Source: Lumbricus rubellus
Taxonomy: Eukaryota > Annelida > Clitellata > Crassiclitellata > Lumbricidae
Direction: 5' to 3'
Length of the DNA stretch: 64,000 nucleotides
NCBI GenBank assembly: GCA_945859605.1
Contig: OX243814.1
Location: 20,808,035 to 20,872,034, forward strand
Shown here: positions 1 through 10,690 of the stretch, one piece after another
Numbering within the stretch: position 1 is the first letter of the stretch
How the letters are laid out: the number at the start of each line of letters is the position of its first letter
Notes under the pieces: model-generated
What the model saw: only the letters and a program-made list of their open reading frames with translations
Databases searched by the model: none
What the model was told of the DNA's origin: nothing
Made by a program: the position numbers and the translations under genes

Positions 1-169
1 AATCCTTTAAATCCCTGTAAAAGCTAGTGTTAGTTTCCTTCTCATCAATAATACCAAATTAATATGTTGTTATAATTCAGTGAACTGAAAAGAGGCGGTA
101 TAGAAATACACAAATACAATACTAAATAGTGATATTATTGATGTAAAAATAATTGGCATTCACATTCAC

Positions 170-541
170 CTCTATTGCATTACGCTCTCCCAGAACGTGC
201 CGCACTGAGAATGCCAACACAGCATTTCGAAGCCTCTCCAGACGTGTCTCTTCATCGGTGTCAGGTCGATCTCCGATGTCTCGGCAAAACTTTACTGCCA
301 TCTCGTAGCTCGTTGTGTGCACCTCTGGAAAGTACAGACTTGAGACTTCATATTTGTCCCACTTCTTACCACCAATTGCATCATTCTTCTGAACATAATT
401 TTTCGCACATGACTGTCGGTTCTTGAACGGGTAATATGCCTGCAAAACGTCATTGTCATCCACTTCTAACCAGGTTTCAGGTGTTTGCCAGATTTCCTGT
501 TCGTCGTCATCACTTCTTTTGCAGGCAACAACGGTATAGAA
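170..541 (-). CDS. Second protein of a CACTA-like transposon, N-terminal exon (partial)
   Basis: This is an open exon of 124 codons. It starts after a TTTTAG acceptor at 542-543 and ends at a GTGAAT donor at 164-169, in phase 0 at both ends. It reads FYTVVACKRS..., then a TWLEV stretch, AYYPFKNRQSCAK, WDKYEV, and an acidic end near DTDEE. This order (a short beta-strand start, a YWPPYK-like motif, SCAK, WxxYxV, then a charged helix) resembles the N-terminal domain that often precedes DUF4806 in proteins carried by animal EnSpm/CACTA-type elements. I recall that pattern from memory and have not searched for it. It lies just downstream of the tnp2-like transposase on the same strand, so it is probably the element's second gene. 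The start codon must be in an upstream exon I did not identify, and the rest lies beyond the left edge. Confidence 0.55.
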
Positions 542-629
542 CTAAAAGCAAATGAGTACAATATAAATATACATATTCGGCAAACCGGTGTACATACAAA
601 CTTACATAAATACACTACTATACCCCATG

Positions 630-2831
630 TCATGACTCGTGTAATAGCTGTATTGCAGCAACATGATCATCGTCTATTGGAAGATGTGCACATTTCCGCC
701 ATCTTTTATCAAATGTAGCAAAGAACACTTCGTCCGACAACTCAGAGACAACGCGAATCCCAACATCTGTTGAGTCTACCGGCACATCAAAAAGTGGTTC
801 CACCTTTTCATACACACTGTACACTATATACAGTTCTCCTAGGGCATTTGCTGCCAATAGGTTGCGCACAACACAGACATGGTTGTCAACTATGAAACAG
901 CAGTCACTCTGGTCTGTCCTGTAACTGGAAATATGTATATGGTCAACCTGGGCACCAGTGTATTGGAGCAGATCAGGTCTTCCCTCGATCTGTGGTCCAT
1001 TTTCGTGCCGATGTTTTAGTATTGTTCTTTTTGATGGGAGTGTGTCGCTGAGTTCTCTTTCGGAAAGTCGACGCACTACTTGCTGAACAACATGGTGTGA
1101 CTTGTGCACCATTCTCTTTAATTTGCCAAGATAACTTTCAAACGGAAAGGCGGAGAAGTTATCAAGCACTCCAAAGATACGTGCGTCGTCTGTGATGTGA
1201 CAGTGCGCGTGAACACTGTACACACATTTGTTGCCATAATACTTGACATAATCGTTTACAAATTGCTCCAACCAGCTGCTGGCATGATCAATGTAAACGG
1301 CTAGTAACTCATCAGAACAAAGACAACGAATAGCTGTTAACAGTAGCTTAAAGTGTTCGTACATCTTATTGTCCAGCACATCCTTCAATATAACTGGAGC
1401 AAGGTACAATAGGAATTGCCTTGCCTCTGTTGCCTTCCATGAATCGCACTCGTTGATCGCGCGACACTTACGCTGAAATTCATGAGGCATTTTCGCCGCA
1501 AGATTGACGACAGCTGCTTGTAGTGCGTTGATCGTGGGACGTCTAACACTAAACGGAAAAGCTTTCGAGTGTAACAAGCCATTTTGCCAGTCCCTTGCCA
1601 TCCTTCGGACAAGACCAAGAAGTGTCAGATGCATATAGTCTATTGGGAATTGGCTCACCATGCCGACTTGTAAATCTCTCAGTATACAGTCCTGCAATCT
1701 GTACTCGTTCGGAAGTAACAGAAGCTCAAAATCTGCATCGCATCGCCTTGGTGACTTGGTGTTGTTGAAGGTCATCCGCCTTTCCTTCGTATACAATCCC
1801 TCGACAGTACACTTATCGCATCCATGGTGATAGTTCACATGCCTCGTGCTCCTAACTTCTGCGCGAGCGGGTGCATCACAAATGAAGCTGTGAATTGTTA
1901 CTTTGCAAGTGACACCTGCTGAAATTGCTACACCGTTCTGTTGAATAGAAGTCATTTCCTCAATGAATGGTCGCAAGAACTCGTTGAAATCATTAGGTTT
2001 ATGTCGAGCGCCATACAGTGCAACAATGAAAACAGGTGAAATAAACGGCTTCACAACACGGCAAAGTATGGGCCACATACACTGTTTACCACTGTTGAAC
2101 AAAGGTACTCCGTCAATATTATACTGCAAATGAAGCTCGGTGTTATTGTCAACTTGACAGCTATGCATTCTTGATAATGTTGATCGCAGAGATCTGGCCA
2201 AGGACAGGTACACATAACTTCCTCCACATTTATCCTCCACACTGTAAGCGAGATTTGTTCGCAGCAGTGTTCGAGGGTCCAGTGGGAGATCTGGATGATT
2301 GTGAACTCGCAGACCACCAAGCAGATCTTTCATTGCTTCACGGGTGATATTGTGTCGAGAGTTCCAGTTTATGAGAAACTGAGACAGACTTTCTTCCCTA
2401 TCCGACTCAGAGTCTGACTCTTTGTCTGTATGGTACTCAGTGTCAAAATCACCACTTCCAGCATTCACACCAACAGAAAGCCAACTGTGTGCTAACTCAC
2501 CTTCTTCAAGTGGTTCCCCAAATTCAAACTCATCTTCAATCACATCCTCCGAGGCCTCCACTTCAAGCACTTCTTGCATTACATTCCCTTCGCCGACCAT
2601 GTGTGCGTTCAACACATTTACTCCAGCACCCACATCGTACACATGCTGATCAAGCAAGTTTTCGGGGACAGCAACCATAGGCACTGCTTGAAGTGTGGCT
2701 AGACCCAGAGCGCGTTCCCGTTCAATTCGATCAATGGCTTTCTTTCTCACTCTATACTGTTGTTTGTAAAGGCGCTGATGCTCACGCTTCAAAAGCTGCA
2801 AAATTGAACATTCAAATTGAAATGTTCTCAT
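630..2831 (-). CDS. tnp2-like transposase of a CACTA/EnSpm-type DNA transposon
   Basis: An uninterrupted 733-codon frame. Residues 13-40 form a basic helix, and residues 88-150 are very acidic. Family-like motifs follow: YNIDGVPLF (237-245), HSFICDAPARAEV (314-326), a CDKC pair (338-341), PIDYMHLTLLGLVRRM (396-411) and NFSAFPFESYLGKLKRM (558-574). These are typical of animal 'tnp2/transposase_21' proteins. By inference D240, D319 and E565 could form the catalytic DDE triad. The first about 12 residues may be intron, because a TTTTGCAG acceptor follows ...CSILQ near 2795; an upstream exon would then give the true start. The open frame suggests a fairly young or still selected copy. No terminal CACTA repeats were found, so the ends of the element are unknown. 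Confidence 0.85.
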   Translation of the reverse strand: MRTFQFECSILQLLKREHQRLYKQQYRVRKKAIDRIERERALGLATLQAVPMVAVPENLLDQHVYDVGAGVNVLNAHMVGEGNVMQEVLEVEASEDVIEDEFEFGEPLEEGELAHSWLSVGVNAGSGDFDTEYHTDKESDSESDREESLSQFLINWNSRHNITREAMKDLLGGLRVHNHPDLPLDPRTLLRTNLAYSVEDKCGGSYVYLSLARSLRSTLSRMHSCQVDNNTELHLQYNIDGVPLFNSGKQCMWPILCRVVKPFISPVFIVALYGARHKPNDFNEFLRPFIEEMTSIQQNGVAISAGVTCKVTIHSFICDAPARAEVRSTRHVNYHHGCDKCTVEGLYTKERRMTFNNTKSPRRCDADFELLLLPNEYRLQDCILRDLQVGMVSQFPIDYMHLTLLGLVRRMARDWQNGLLHSKAFPFSVRRPTINALQAAVVNLAAKMPHEFQRKCRAINECDSWKATEARQFLLYLAPVILKDVLDNKMYEHFKLLLTAIRCLCSDELLAVYIDHASSWLEQFVNDYVKYYGNKCVYSVHAHCHITDDARIFGVLDNFSAFPFESYLGKLKRMVHKSHHVVQQVVRRLSERELSDTLPSKRTILKHRHENGPQIEGRPDLLQYTGAQVDHIHISSYRTDQSDCCFIVDNHVCVVRNLLAANALGELYIVYSVYEKVEPLFDVPVDSTDVGIRVVSELSDEVFFATFDKRWRKCAHLPIDDDHVAAIQLLHES

Positions 2832-3536
2832 CTTCGAAATTTACTTAATTGAAATGACATTCTGACGAAAAATTTAATGAATGTGGAAAACATTCATCCA
2901 CAAAACTGAACAATACTTTTAATCCCATGCATGCAGCCTGCCAAATGTCAGCATACAGCATGTAACCAGGCATTTAATCTTCTAATGGATTATTTACCTA
3001 ATTTAAAAACAAAGGGCTTTGTCGACGACATATAATTCCCTTCCAAGAATTTCAAGGTCATGAAAATAAAACGTTGAATGATTCACGAATAGTGCAAGTA
3101 AGAAGCAAATTGCAAAACATTAATGCATTAGTGAAAATCATAAGTGCAATTTCTGACGCTGCCGGAAAACCACAAGAGATGGAGATGATAGCATAGCTAG
3201 TTATTATGAAATATCAGTTATAACTGATTAAACATATACCTTTCTTTGTGCTTCTTTGCTGTTTATCGACATTTCACTATGTCACTGTAGTCTTGCTGTT
3301 ATCATATGTTATGCAGCTACAAATTTCTCTTTGTCAAACCTGTATTGTAGTGTAGTGTAAAATGTATTTCAGTTGTGATAAAAGGGTACGTAAGTGGAAT
3401 GAAAAATTAACCGCTACTTTTTGTCATTTTGATGGAATACCGAAATACCTCAGATGGCCGGAATACCAATCGTGGAACTATGTGAATTATATTCCACCAC
3501 ATAAAAATTTATTTGCATATAATTATACCGGAACTT
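2832..3536. other. AT-rich non-coding flank of the transposase gene
   Basis: No gene recognised. It may contain the upstream exon and promoter of the transposase, but no ATG-plus-donor stood out clearly enough to call. Confidence 0.4.
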
Positions 3537-3932
3537 GGTAATTGGCTAGTTCAGCATCCCAAATTATTTACGCACAAGACAAGAAGTGGAATAAGTGATT
3601 AAAACATGAGAATTAAACAGAAGCGGGATGAGAAACAAAGTTGTCAATGCTTAAACTACAAGTGGGATAAAGGATGAAATTATCGGTAACGAAACAGAAG
3701 CGAGATTATAAATTATATGCTAAAACGATAAACATGGCGCATGACTGATGGAAAATGCTGATTTTAAAATAGAACCGGGATGCCAATGAAAAAGTTGATA
3801 TCAAAATAAGAAGCGGGACGACTGATTATCATGAGGAAAATGTTGATTTTCAAATAAGAAGTCGGAATATAGGTTGAAAATTATATCATGCTGACACCTG
3901 CCAAATTTGGGACGCTAAACTAGCCAATTACC
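3537..3932. mobile_element. Short inverted-repeat element (MITE-like)
   Basis: The ends are inverted copies of each other. The left 29 bases at 3537-3565 (ggtaattggctagttcagca...) match the complement of 3904-3932 with two mismatches. The flanks look like an imperfect target duplication: ccggaactt before, ccggaacgtt after. The inside is a degenerate tandem array of agaagcgggat-like units and codes for nothing. A 9-10 base duplication would suit a Mutator-type element, but this is inference. Confidence 0.75.
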
Positions 3933-3988
3933 CCGGAACGTTATTACTTGTAGGCCCTAGTATCGCCGAACTAGGCTTAAAATAGGTA

Positions 3989-4231
3989 TACCGGGTAAAA
4001 AGCGGGTACGCCACGGGTGAAAGGCGGATAATTACAGCGGGCTACCCTTTGAGATGGTCGGTTAGAGTCAGGGTAACCCTCGTGAAGGTCGGTTAGGGTC
4101 AGGGTACCCGTCGTGAGGATCGGTTAGGGTCAGGGTTTGTGTCGTCTAGCTGTAGTAATTTCCGCTGTAATTACCCGCTTTTCACCCGCGTGGCGTGCCC
4201 GCTATACCCGCTCCTCGCTTTTTACCCGGTA
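3989..4231. mobile_element. Palindromic MITE with TTAGGG-like internal repeats
   Basis: The left end taccgggtaaaaagcgggta is mirrored by the right end ctttttacccggta. Both arms then continue through a gccacg(c)gggtgaaa(a)gcgg(g)taattacagcgg segment. The right arm has about 16 extra bases. The centre holds three tandem units of about 30 bases built on ggtcggttagggtcagggt. TA lies at both junctions, so TA target duplication is possible. It has no coding capacity. Confidence 0.75.
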
Positions 4232-5824
4232 AATACACGTTTACCCTACTTTTAATTATGAAAACTTCACAAAGCAATCCAATATGGTGCAAAGAAACAA
4301 TTTCGATGATTGTCCAACACAACTTAACTTTGCAACATTTGACACTACACTAGTATACACTATAATATTTGATAAAACGACCTCGCTCACCACCATTTGC
4401 ATTTCACGAACAAAGACCGTATATATAATAGGCTATATTATGATAATCACTTGCAAGATGGCGAACATTAAATACGATATCGCTCCGGTATCGGTACACG
4501 CAAAAACCCTACAGTCAGCTATATCGAAGCGATATAGGTCCGATATAGAAAGTTAAGATATCGCATCGCATATATCGCTCAGATATCGCCTCATGAAATG
4601 TCTTATAGCTTTGGTAGTGGGCTTGCCGGCCGGGGTAGGACGGGATTCGAAGAGTTAGGCCTATTCATTCCGAAATACATGTAGGTGAGACCTCAGCCCC
4701 GCCCTGCAAAATAACAGAACTTAGGCTACACACACTATAAGGGCCGAATTCCAGGGACTTAATTGGATCAATTACCGAGAAATACTGGGAAATAAGTGTT
4801 GCTTTGTACAGTAGTCCAGGTCACAGTGTAGCCTAGGTTTACAACAGGATCGAGTCATTGCATGACTGAACATTTGTTAATTACATCAATTTATATGATA
4901 AGGAGAGATTTGCGGATCAATGTGTAAACTAGGCCTACGACTCTACGAGAGGCGTTTTATTTGTTTTAGGCCTGTGTGAGCAATGTAGGCCATAATCGAC
5001 CTGGTAGCCTGTGATCTATAAAACGCGCATAAACTATAGAAATCAGTTTAAACTGGATTATACGATATGTCAGAGGCCGTCTTTTAATTCCTCTGAAGTT
5101 AGAGACAAAACCCACGATCACTTCGGTTGGTTACGGTCTGGGTTCGAGCTATCGCAATGTTATATGCCGACTTATACCGTGCAGCAGTTGGCTAAACACA
5201 CGGCAACAAGCCAAAAAAGCAGTTGTAACAGTCAATAATAGATGCTGTAGAGTTGGTGTTTGCAAAGCACAGTAAACACTGAGGCCTAGATGAAGCCGCT
5301 TATAACCTCATTGGCCTTTTGAATTTCATCTGCATTAATTTTGCTCAGCTGGAACTAAACATGAATTGAAAAGCTGCAGAATATAGGTCATATACTATAG
5401 GCATAGGCTACATAGGCTGATTTTAACTTAGTATAAAATCTATAGGCCTAGGCCTAGACGTATTTTTTCGAAGCGGCAGTCGCATATCGTAGCGTAGCCT
5501 ATACGGTAGGCCACGTAGCCTATTGGTCCACTGGTGCTCTTCTGTACGAATGAAAGTTCGTTTCCATATTTCACTTGTTTGCTGAAACCCAAATTAAGAA
5601 CTATTTATACCTCGATCGATGAGGCTTCAGTACGTTGGCTTTCTTTAGGGCCTATTTGGTTCTTGCAGTTAAGAAAGAGCATGGAATGTGAAGCACGGTA
5701 CATGTAATTTAGATTAGGAATTTTTTTTATAGGATTCCCCAGTTACCGAATTTTAGTAATATCGTGGTTGAACAAGCGGCAATTGAGAAATTTGCTTAAT
5801 TCTTTGAAGCATTTTATACTGACC
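4232..5824. other. Intergenic stretch, no gene seen
   Basis: AT-rich with scattered palindromic aggcct hexamers and a patch near 4470-4590 of repeated gatatcg-like words. Only short chance open frames are present. Confidence 0.4.
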
Positions 5825-6010
5825 CTTCAAGACAAGGCTTATCTATGTCTAGTTGTCTACTCAGAAGCGCTTCCGACCCGAATGACTTGAATGAAACATG
5901 GTGGCGCGACCCATGGTCACTATAGGCGAAGTGCCACAGGAAGCCCATTCCAGGTTGCACGACGGTTAGCAACTGAGACATCGCGGCGCTGCCTTGTGGA
6001 GGTTCTCGAG
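5825..6010. repeat. SINE-like dispersed repeat, copy 1
   Basis: Contains ctactcagaagcgcttcc followed by a spacer and cattccaggttgcacgac. This matches the order seen in the copies near 36.0 kb and 57.9 kb (ctcagaggcgctcccagtcc ... ctcattccaggt). It is an old, diverged copy. Confidence 0.5.
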
Positions 6011-6329
6011 CGAGAAACATAAAGCTCAGCCTCTGACCCTGGGCATATAATATGGGCTACATATTACGTGGATGAGCGAAAAGGCAGCCTGCGGAGCACT
6101 TGGACGTTTAATTTTAAGGTATACAGAGCAGCAGGCATATTATGAACTGAAGCACCCTCGAGCGTAGTTGACCTATGCTATCCGCTGAGGGGAAGGAAGA
6201 AAATGAAGGACATCCCGAATTCAATTCAAACCTAAAATACAAAATCAGGGCAGCATTGGGGGGGGGGGCAGAAATGGGGATACCACGCTAAGAATCGGAA
6301 CTAATACCATAGGCCTACCTAAAGCTATT

Positions 6330-6981
6330 GCTCTTCCTACCCCCATCCCGGACATCGAAAGGGTCTAGCAGATGGTTGTTTTGGGTGTGACCATCTCTGA
6401 TTTGATTGGCTTTGAGGCTCACATTAACAGAATATGCCGTAAAGCTCGGCAATCCATGTTTGCTTTACATGTTTTGGTTGCCCACGACCTCCATGGTCAA
6501 CGTATGTTTGACGTTGTTAGAGCTACTACCATTGCAAGATTAGGCCTGCCGCCTACGGTACTTTATGCTTCCCTTGTTTCCTGGGTATTTGCCAACGCAA
6601 TGGAGTGTAAGCGTCTTAACGGTCTTTTAAGAAAATTGACTCGTTCTAGCTTCGAATCCTTCCTGCCGATTTCCCTAGTTTTGACGAACTCTGTACTATA
6701 GAGCTGACTCTGCTCTTTACCGCTCTTAAATCCTTGTCACATTTTTCACGATCTCCTCCCTCCCGATAAGGTCACACCATACAATACTCGACCAAGGCCA
6801 CATAATCTAACACTTCCAAGAGTTGATTCTTTTGCCAGAAGAAGTTTTATTATGCGAATGTTGTATAAATTTGCATAAATGTTTTTCTATTTTCTATGAT
6901 TTATTTCCTCTGTAAACTACTGTGCGTTTGCTGGTGGTCAATTAAAGAATATTCTTACTTACTTACTTACTTACTTACTTT
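6330..6981 (+). pseudogene. LINE retrotransposon 3' end (reverse-transcriptase tail) with microsatellite tail
   Basis: A 109-codon open part (6372-6701) reads LGVTISD, then HINRICRKARQSMFALHVL, LHGQRMFDVVRATTIARL, a hydrophobic stretch and KRLNGLLRKLTRS. This is the C-terminal region of the reverse transcriptase of CR1/jockey-type LINEs, recognised from memory. Past 6701 the similarity continues in broken frames to a (ttac)n run at about 6957-6981, as LINE tails often do. It is 5'-truncated and frameshifted. Confidence 0.75.
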
Positions 6982-8603
6982 ATACCGATCCCTTAAATTG
7001 CATCAAATAATCAAAGTGATTGGGCACAAGATGCACGTGATCAATAGTAATTATTGGACAATGCTTAATGACGTCATCGTGCTAGAAAATTGTACTGATG
7101 ACGTAATATTTTTGTCATGGTAGCGCTCCAGGTTTCGCAGTCGATGTGAATTTATTTTGAAGATTTCCTCGATTTTAGAAAAATTTTCGACTTATTTCTT
7201 GCAGAACTGATGTCCAGAAGTTCTGAAGAACTCAAATGTTTTGTATTCTTTTGCAATGGAAATATATTCGAAGTAATAAGCTGGCAGGATGAGTGAGTAA
7301 AAACAGTGACATTCCTAGAGATGAAGTTAAACTTTAGTTTGTATCGACGGCAACCACATTGGGTCCTTCCATCAAAGTTCTGTCAACTCCTTTAAAGACT
7401 GCTTTCCTTCCCGCTTGACCTTTGTCAGAAACACCTCTGTATTGAGACCTTAATTCAAGGGAATCTACATAAGCTTCGGCTGACTGATTGATTGACATAG
7501 TCTAGGCTACAACTCTACATTAATTTCATTGAGCTATGCACAAGTAAAAGTAAGCTATAGCATGTTGTAGACCTCTATAGACAATCTTATTGAAAGCATG
7601 TCATACAACTTAGGCCTAATAGAAATTTAGATATGGTTTATAGTCAAAGATGCACGTTGCATAATTATGGTAGGCCATGCATATAATTCAAATATACCCT
7701 ACATGTATGATGTAGGCCTTTATATCGAAAACCATTCGAGAAATTTGTGACAGATAGCGAAAGGCCCTAGGCCTATAAGACTACAACACCATAAACTACC
7801 ATGCACCACCAGAAAATGGACGTCAGTAGGATACGACGATGACGTTGATGATTTTCTTGACAGCAATGAAGAGGGCCTCTTGTTTGAAACTGGTCGATTC
7901 AGGAATGTTGCAAACACGACTCTGGCCTGAACACTCCACTGAAGCAAGTGCATGCTACTGAACAGTAGTCTTTGTCTAGCGCAGATTCTTAATTCAACTA
8001 ATTTTTGCTCTAAAATTAGTCCTCAGTTGTTAGAGGTTTTGGTCTACCTGGATAGGGCTTTGTAATTCTAACGATTTTTACTATATTTTTGTGATTTTTG
8101 TCGTTCATAGCTGTAATGACAGTCTAATATTTAGGCCTATATACATATAGTCAGCGCCTATATGAAGCCACAATGCAGGCAGGTATGCTATATATAGGCT
8201 ACAAGAATCAGTCATTGCGTCGTCAGAAAGTCAACGCACAACCCTAGCTTGATGTAAAGTTATAGGCCCTACAGGTCATAGGATACATGTTTCTACTCCA
8301 TATACCAAACCACTGGCATGCCAAAAATAAACACAAGACTTTCTTGCACTGTCTACATATACACTGCACACGATCCAACTTACCTGTGATAGATAGGCCT
8401 ACGTAGGCCTATAGGCCTACAGTGTATACACTTGCGTGTGGGACAGATATGGACAACTGCACACGTCAACTGAAAAGTAAACAAATGAATATAATTTTTT
8501 ATTGTCCTGAATTCCTCTGAAGTAATGTTCATCGAACTGTGACATGCATTTTTCTGAGCACTAAAAAAGACCACAAAACTTGCACAGCTAATATATATGA
8601 GAT
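6982..8603. other. Intergenic stretch, no gene seen
   Basis: AT-rich, with a dense cluster of aggcct palindromes between 7610 and 8430. No reading frame looks like a gene. Confidence 0.4.
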
Positions 8604-9616
8604 ATACACGGTGATTCGTAAAAAACAAGCCCCCTGCGAAGTTCGGATAACTCATGTAGATGACCATCAAATTTAACGAAATTTCACAGTAATGAAGCTT
8701 GATGTTCTAGCCAAGTGCTGTATAAATTATTTCACATTCCGAGCTATAATGACGTAACGCGGATGACGAAACTAATGACGTCACGATAATCTCGAGAAAC
8801 AAGCAATATTCCAACCTTCCTGTCAGTCACTCAGGTTGTATCATGCAAACCTGGTCAATTTCATCTGGTTTAGCCTCCAGGTGAGAAATTGTTTAATGTG
8901 GCAGCACCCAGTAACAATCAGAATGTTCGCAAACACGTATCTGCCGGTACACAGAAGAGGGACGTTCCAGCAAATCGTCTTTTGCGGAATCGACCAACTT
9001 TCAGCAAATCCCTTATGGCATCGGTCGGGTCTCTGACTTGGTCGTACGAACATATCCATTTCACCGAACCAGTTGTCATGAGGTCAATGGACAATATTAC
9101 AGAGATGTTCCACTGAAACAGGGCCTTTTACCAGACATTCGTGACATTACCGATGAGGATTTTATCTTCCAGCAGGATAGCGCCCCTGCGCACAGAGCAC
9201 GGGACACTGTTGCGTTACTGGAAACTGAAACACCTGATTTCATCCCGCCTACTTTGTGGCCACCCAACAGCCCTGATTTAAATCCAGTGGACTATAAGAT
9301 ATGGAGTGTCATGCAAGAGAAGCTAGGTCTACAGATCTCGAATATGTTATGTCAGTGAGTTGCGAAGTCGAATTGTGGAGGCATGGGACGAGATGGATCA
9401 GCGCATCATTGATGAATCAGTCAAACAGTGGCGTACTCGTCTTCGCGCATGCGTCGCTGCCAAAGGGGGGGGGTCAATTTGAACATAAACTTTAACTTTC
9501 CGAATGTTTAGAAATAACTCCCCTGTCTTCCTTTAAAATTTCTTTCACATAGCATGACATTTGACGGAGTTACAGTGAAATATGCAGGGGGTGGTTTTTT
9601 ATGAATCACCGTGTAT
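8604..9616 (+). mobile_element. Decayed Tc1/mariner transposon
   Basis: Inverted ends: left cacggtgattcgtaaaaaac at about 8607 and right ttttttatgaatcaccgtg ending near 9613, both flanked by TATA. Transposase is recognisable in pieces that change frame: RDVPANRLLRNRPTFSKSL (about 8950-9010), FIFQQDSAPAHRAR (about 9160-9200), PTLWPPNSPDLNPVDYKIW (about 9247-9303) and a terminal KQWRTRLRACVAAKG (about 9420-9465). Thirty-seven residues separate the two visible catalytic aspartates (DSAPAH and DYKIW), as in maT-type DD37D transposases. The N-terminal DNA-binding part is largely missing and the frames are broken, so it cannot encode an active enzyme. Confidence 0.85.
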
Positions 9617-10040
9617 ATACACCGTGATTCAAAAAAAGTAAGCCAAATTGTTTTTCAGATATCTCTAATGCCTGAACACCTATCACGCTAAAGTTTTCCA
9701 AATATTTAGAGAAATGGACGAAGAATATGATGCCAAAATTTCATGAGATAGAGTTGAACGTAGAAAGATATGAATTTTTAAACTTCATATGCCGAAATTT
9801 CAGTTTACAAGCAATTTTTTCTGTTAGATTCAATAAAAAGTAAGCCAAACTGTTTATCTTATATCTTATTCCCCTACAAATTGGAAAATTTTCGGAGAAA
9901 AATTTCAATCGGTTGCGAAGTTATCGCATTTTATCCGGTGGTACATTTTTTGGAGCCACCCTGTACACGGTGGACCATAAGAAGTACCTTTACGGTTTTT
10001 GCCAATATTTTGGTTAAAAGTAATAATTTCGAAATGAATA
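9617..10040. repeat. Fragment of a dispersed inverted-repeat element
   Basis: Begins acaccgtgattcaaaaaaag and carries an internal repeat of aaaagtaagccaaa near 9837. The part at 9990-10030 (tttttgccaatattttggtt) matches the monomer of the fold-back element at 15.9-18.0 kb. Another end of this family lies at 56868-56908 in opposite orientation. Confidence 0.55.
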
Positions 10041-10370
10041 TAGCAGCAGCTGCAGGAATATCGGCACTTGAAGTTTGAATCTTAAAAACGAATTGATGGA
10101 ATGACTACCGACAACAGTAGCCTCAATTTTAAAGTGTTATCTTCTCTTTTCTGACTTGTACGTGGGTTTCATAGGATCCATCGCATATGATGATTATTTT
10201 TGTTTAGTCATGATATTTTAAAGTAACTTAGGACTGTATTATGGGTACGTAGGAATGAATACTGCGATGTGTAGACAGTGTAGTGTGTATCGGACCATCG
10301 GCCACTTGGCTTGTATAGAGACACTGAACGACATAGACTGCAACGTATCTCTATAAATAAAGAGGAAACT

Positions 10371-10425
10371 CTGTGTGTGTGTGCGTGTGTGTGTGTAGGT
10401 GTGTTTGTGTGTGTGTGTGTGTCTG
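10371..10425. repeat. (GT)n microsatellite
   Basis: An almost continuous gtgtgt run with a few c and a interruptions. Apparent histidine/threonine-rich open frames across it are artefacts. Confidence 0.9.
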
Positions 10426-10628
10426 TTTGACCGGGATGCATTTCCACGGTTTTTGAGATTTCCACTCCAAATCTTCACTACTGTGTCGGTCTTGGCATGG
10501 GACACCCTGAGGGGGAAGGGGTTGGTGAATCTCTCCCACCATGTATGTAAATATAATGTAAAATGTAAATCTTCAAGAATTTTTCATTGCCCACAAAAGC
10601 GATATCAGGGAGACCAGCTTATTCAGCT

Positions 10629-10690
10629 TATGTATGTATGTATGCATGCATGCATGTATGTATGTATGTATGTATGTATGTATATATGTA
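10629..10690. repeat. (TATG)n / (CATG)n microsatellite
   Basis: A tatgtatg run with an internal catgcatgcatg block, ending in tatatatg. Confidence 0.9.

Noticed and set aside
10208..10542. Histidine/threonine-rich open frames
   Set aside because: Translations of the (GT)n microsatellite.
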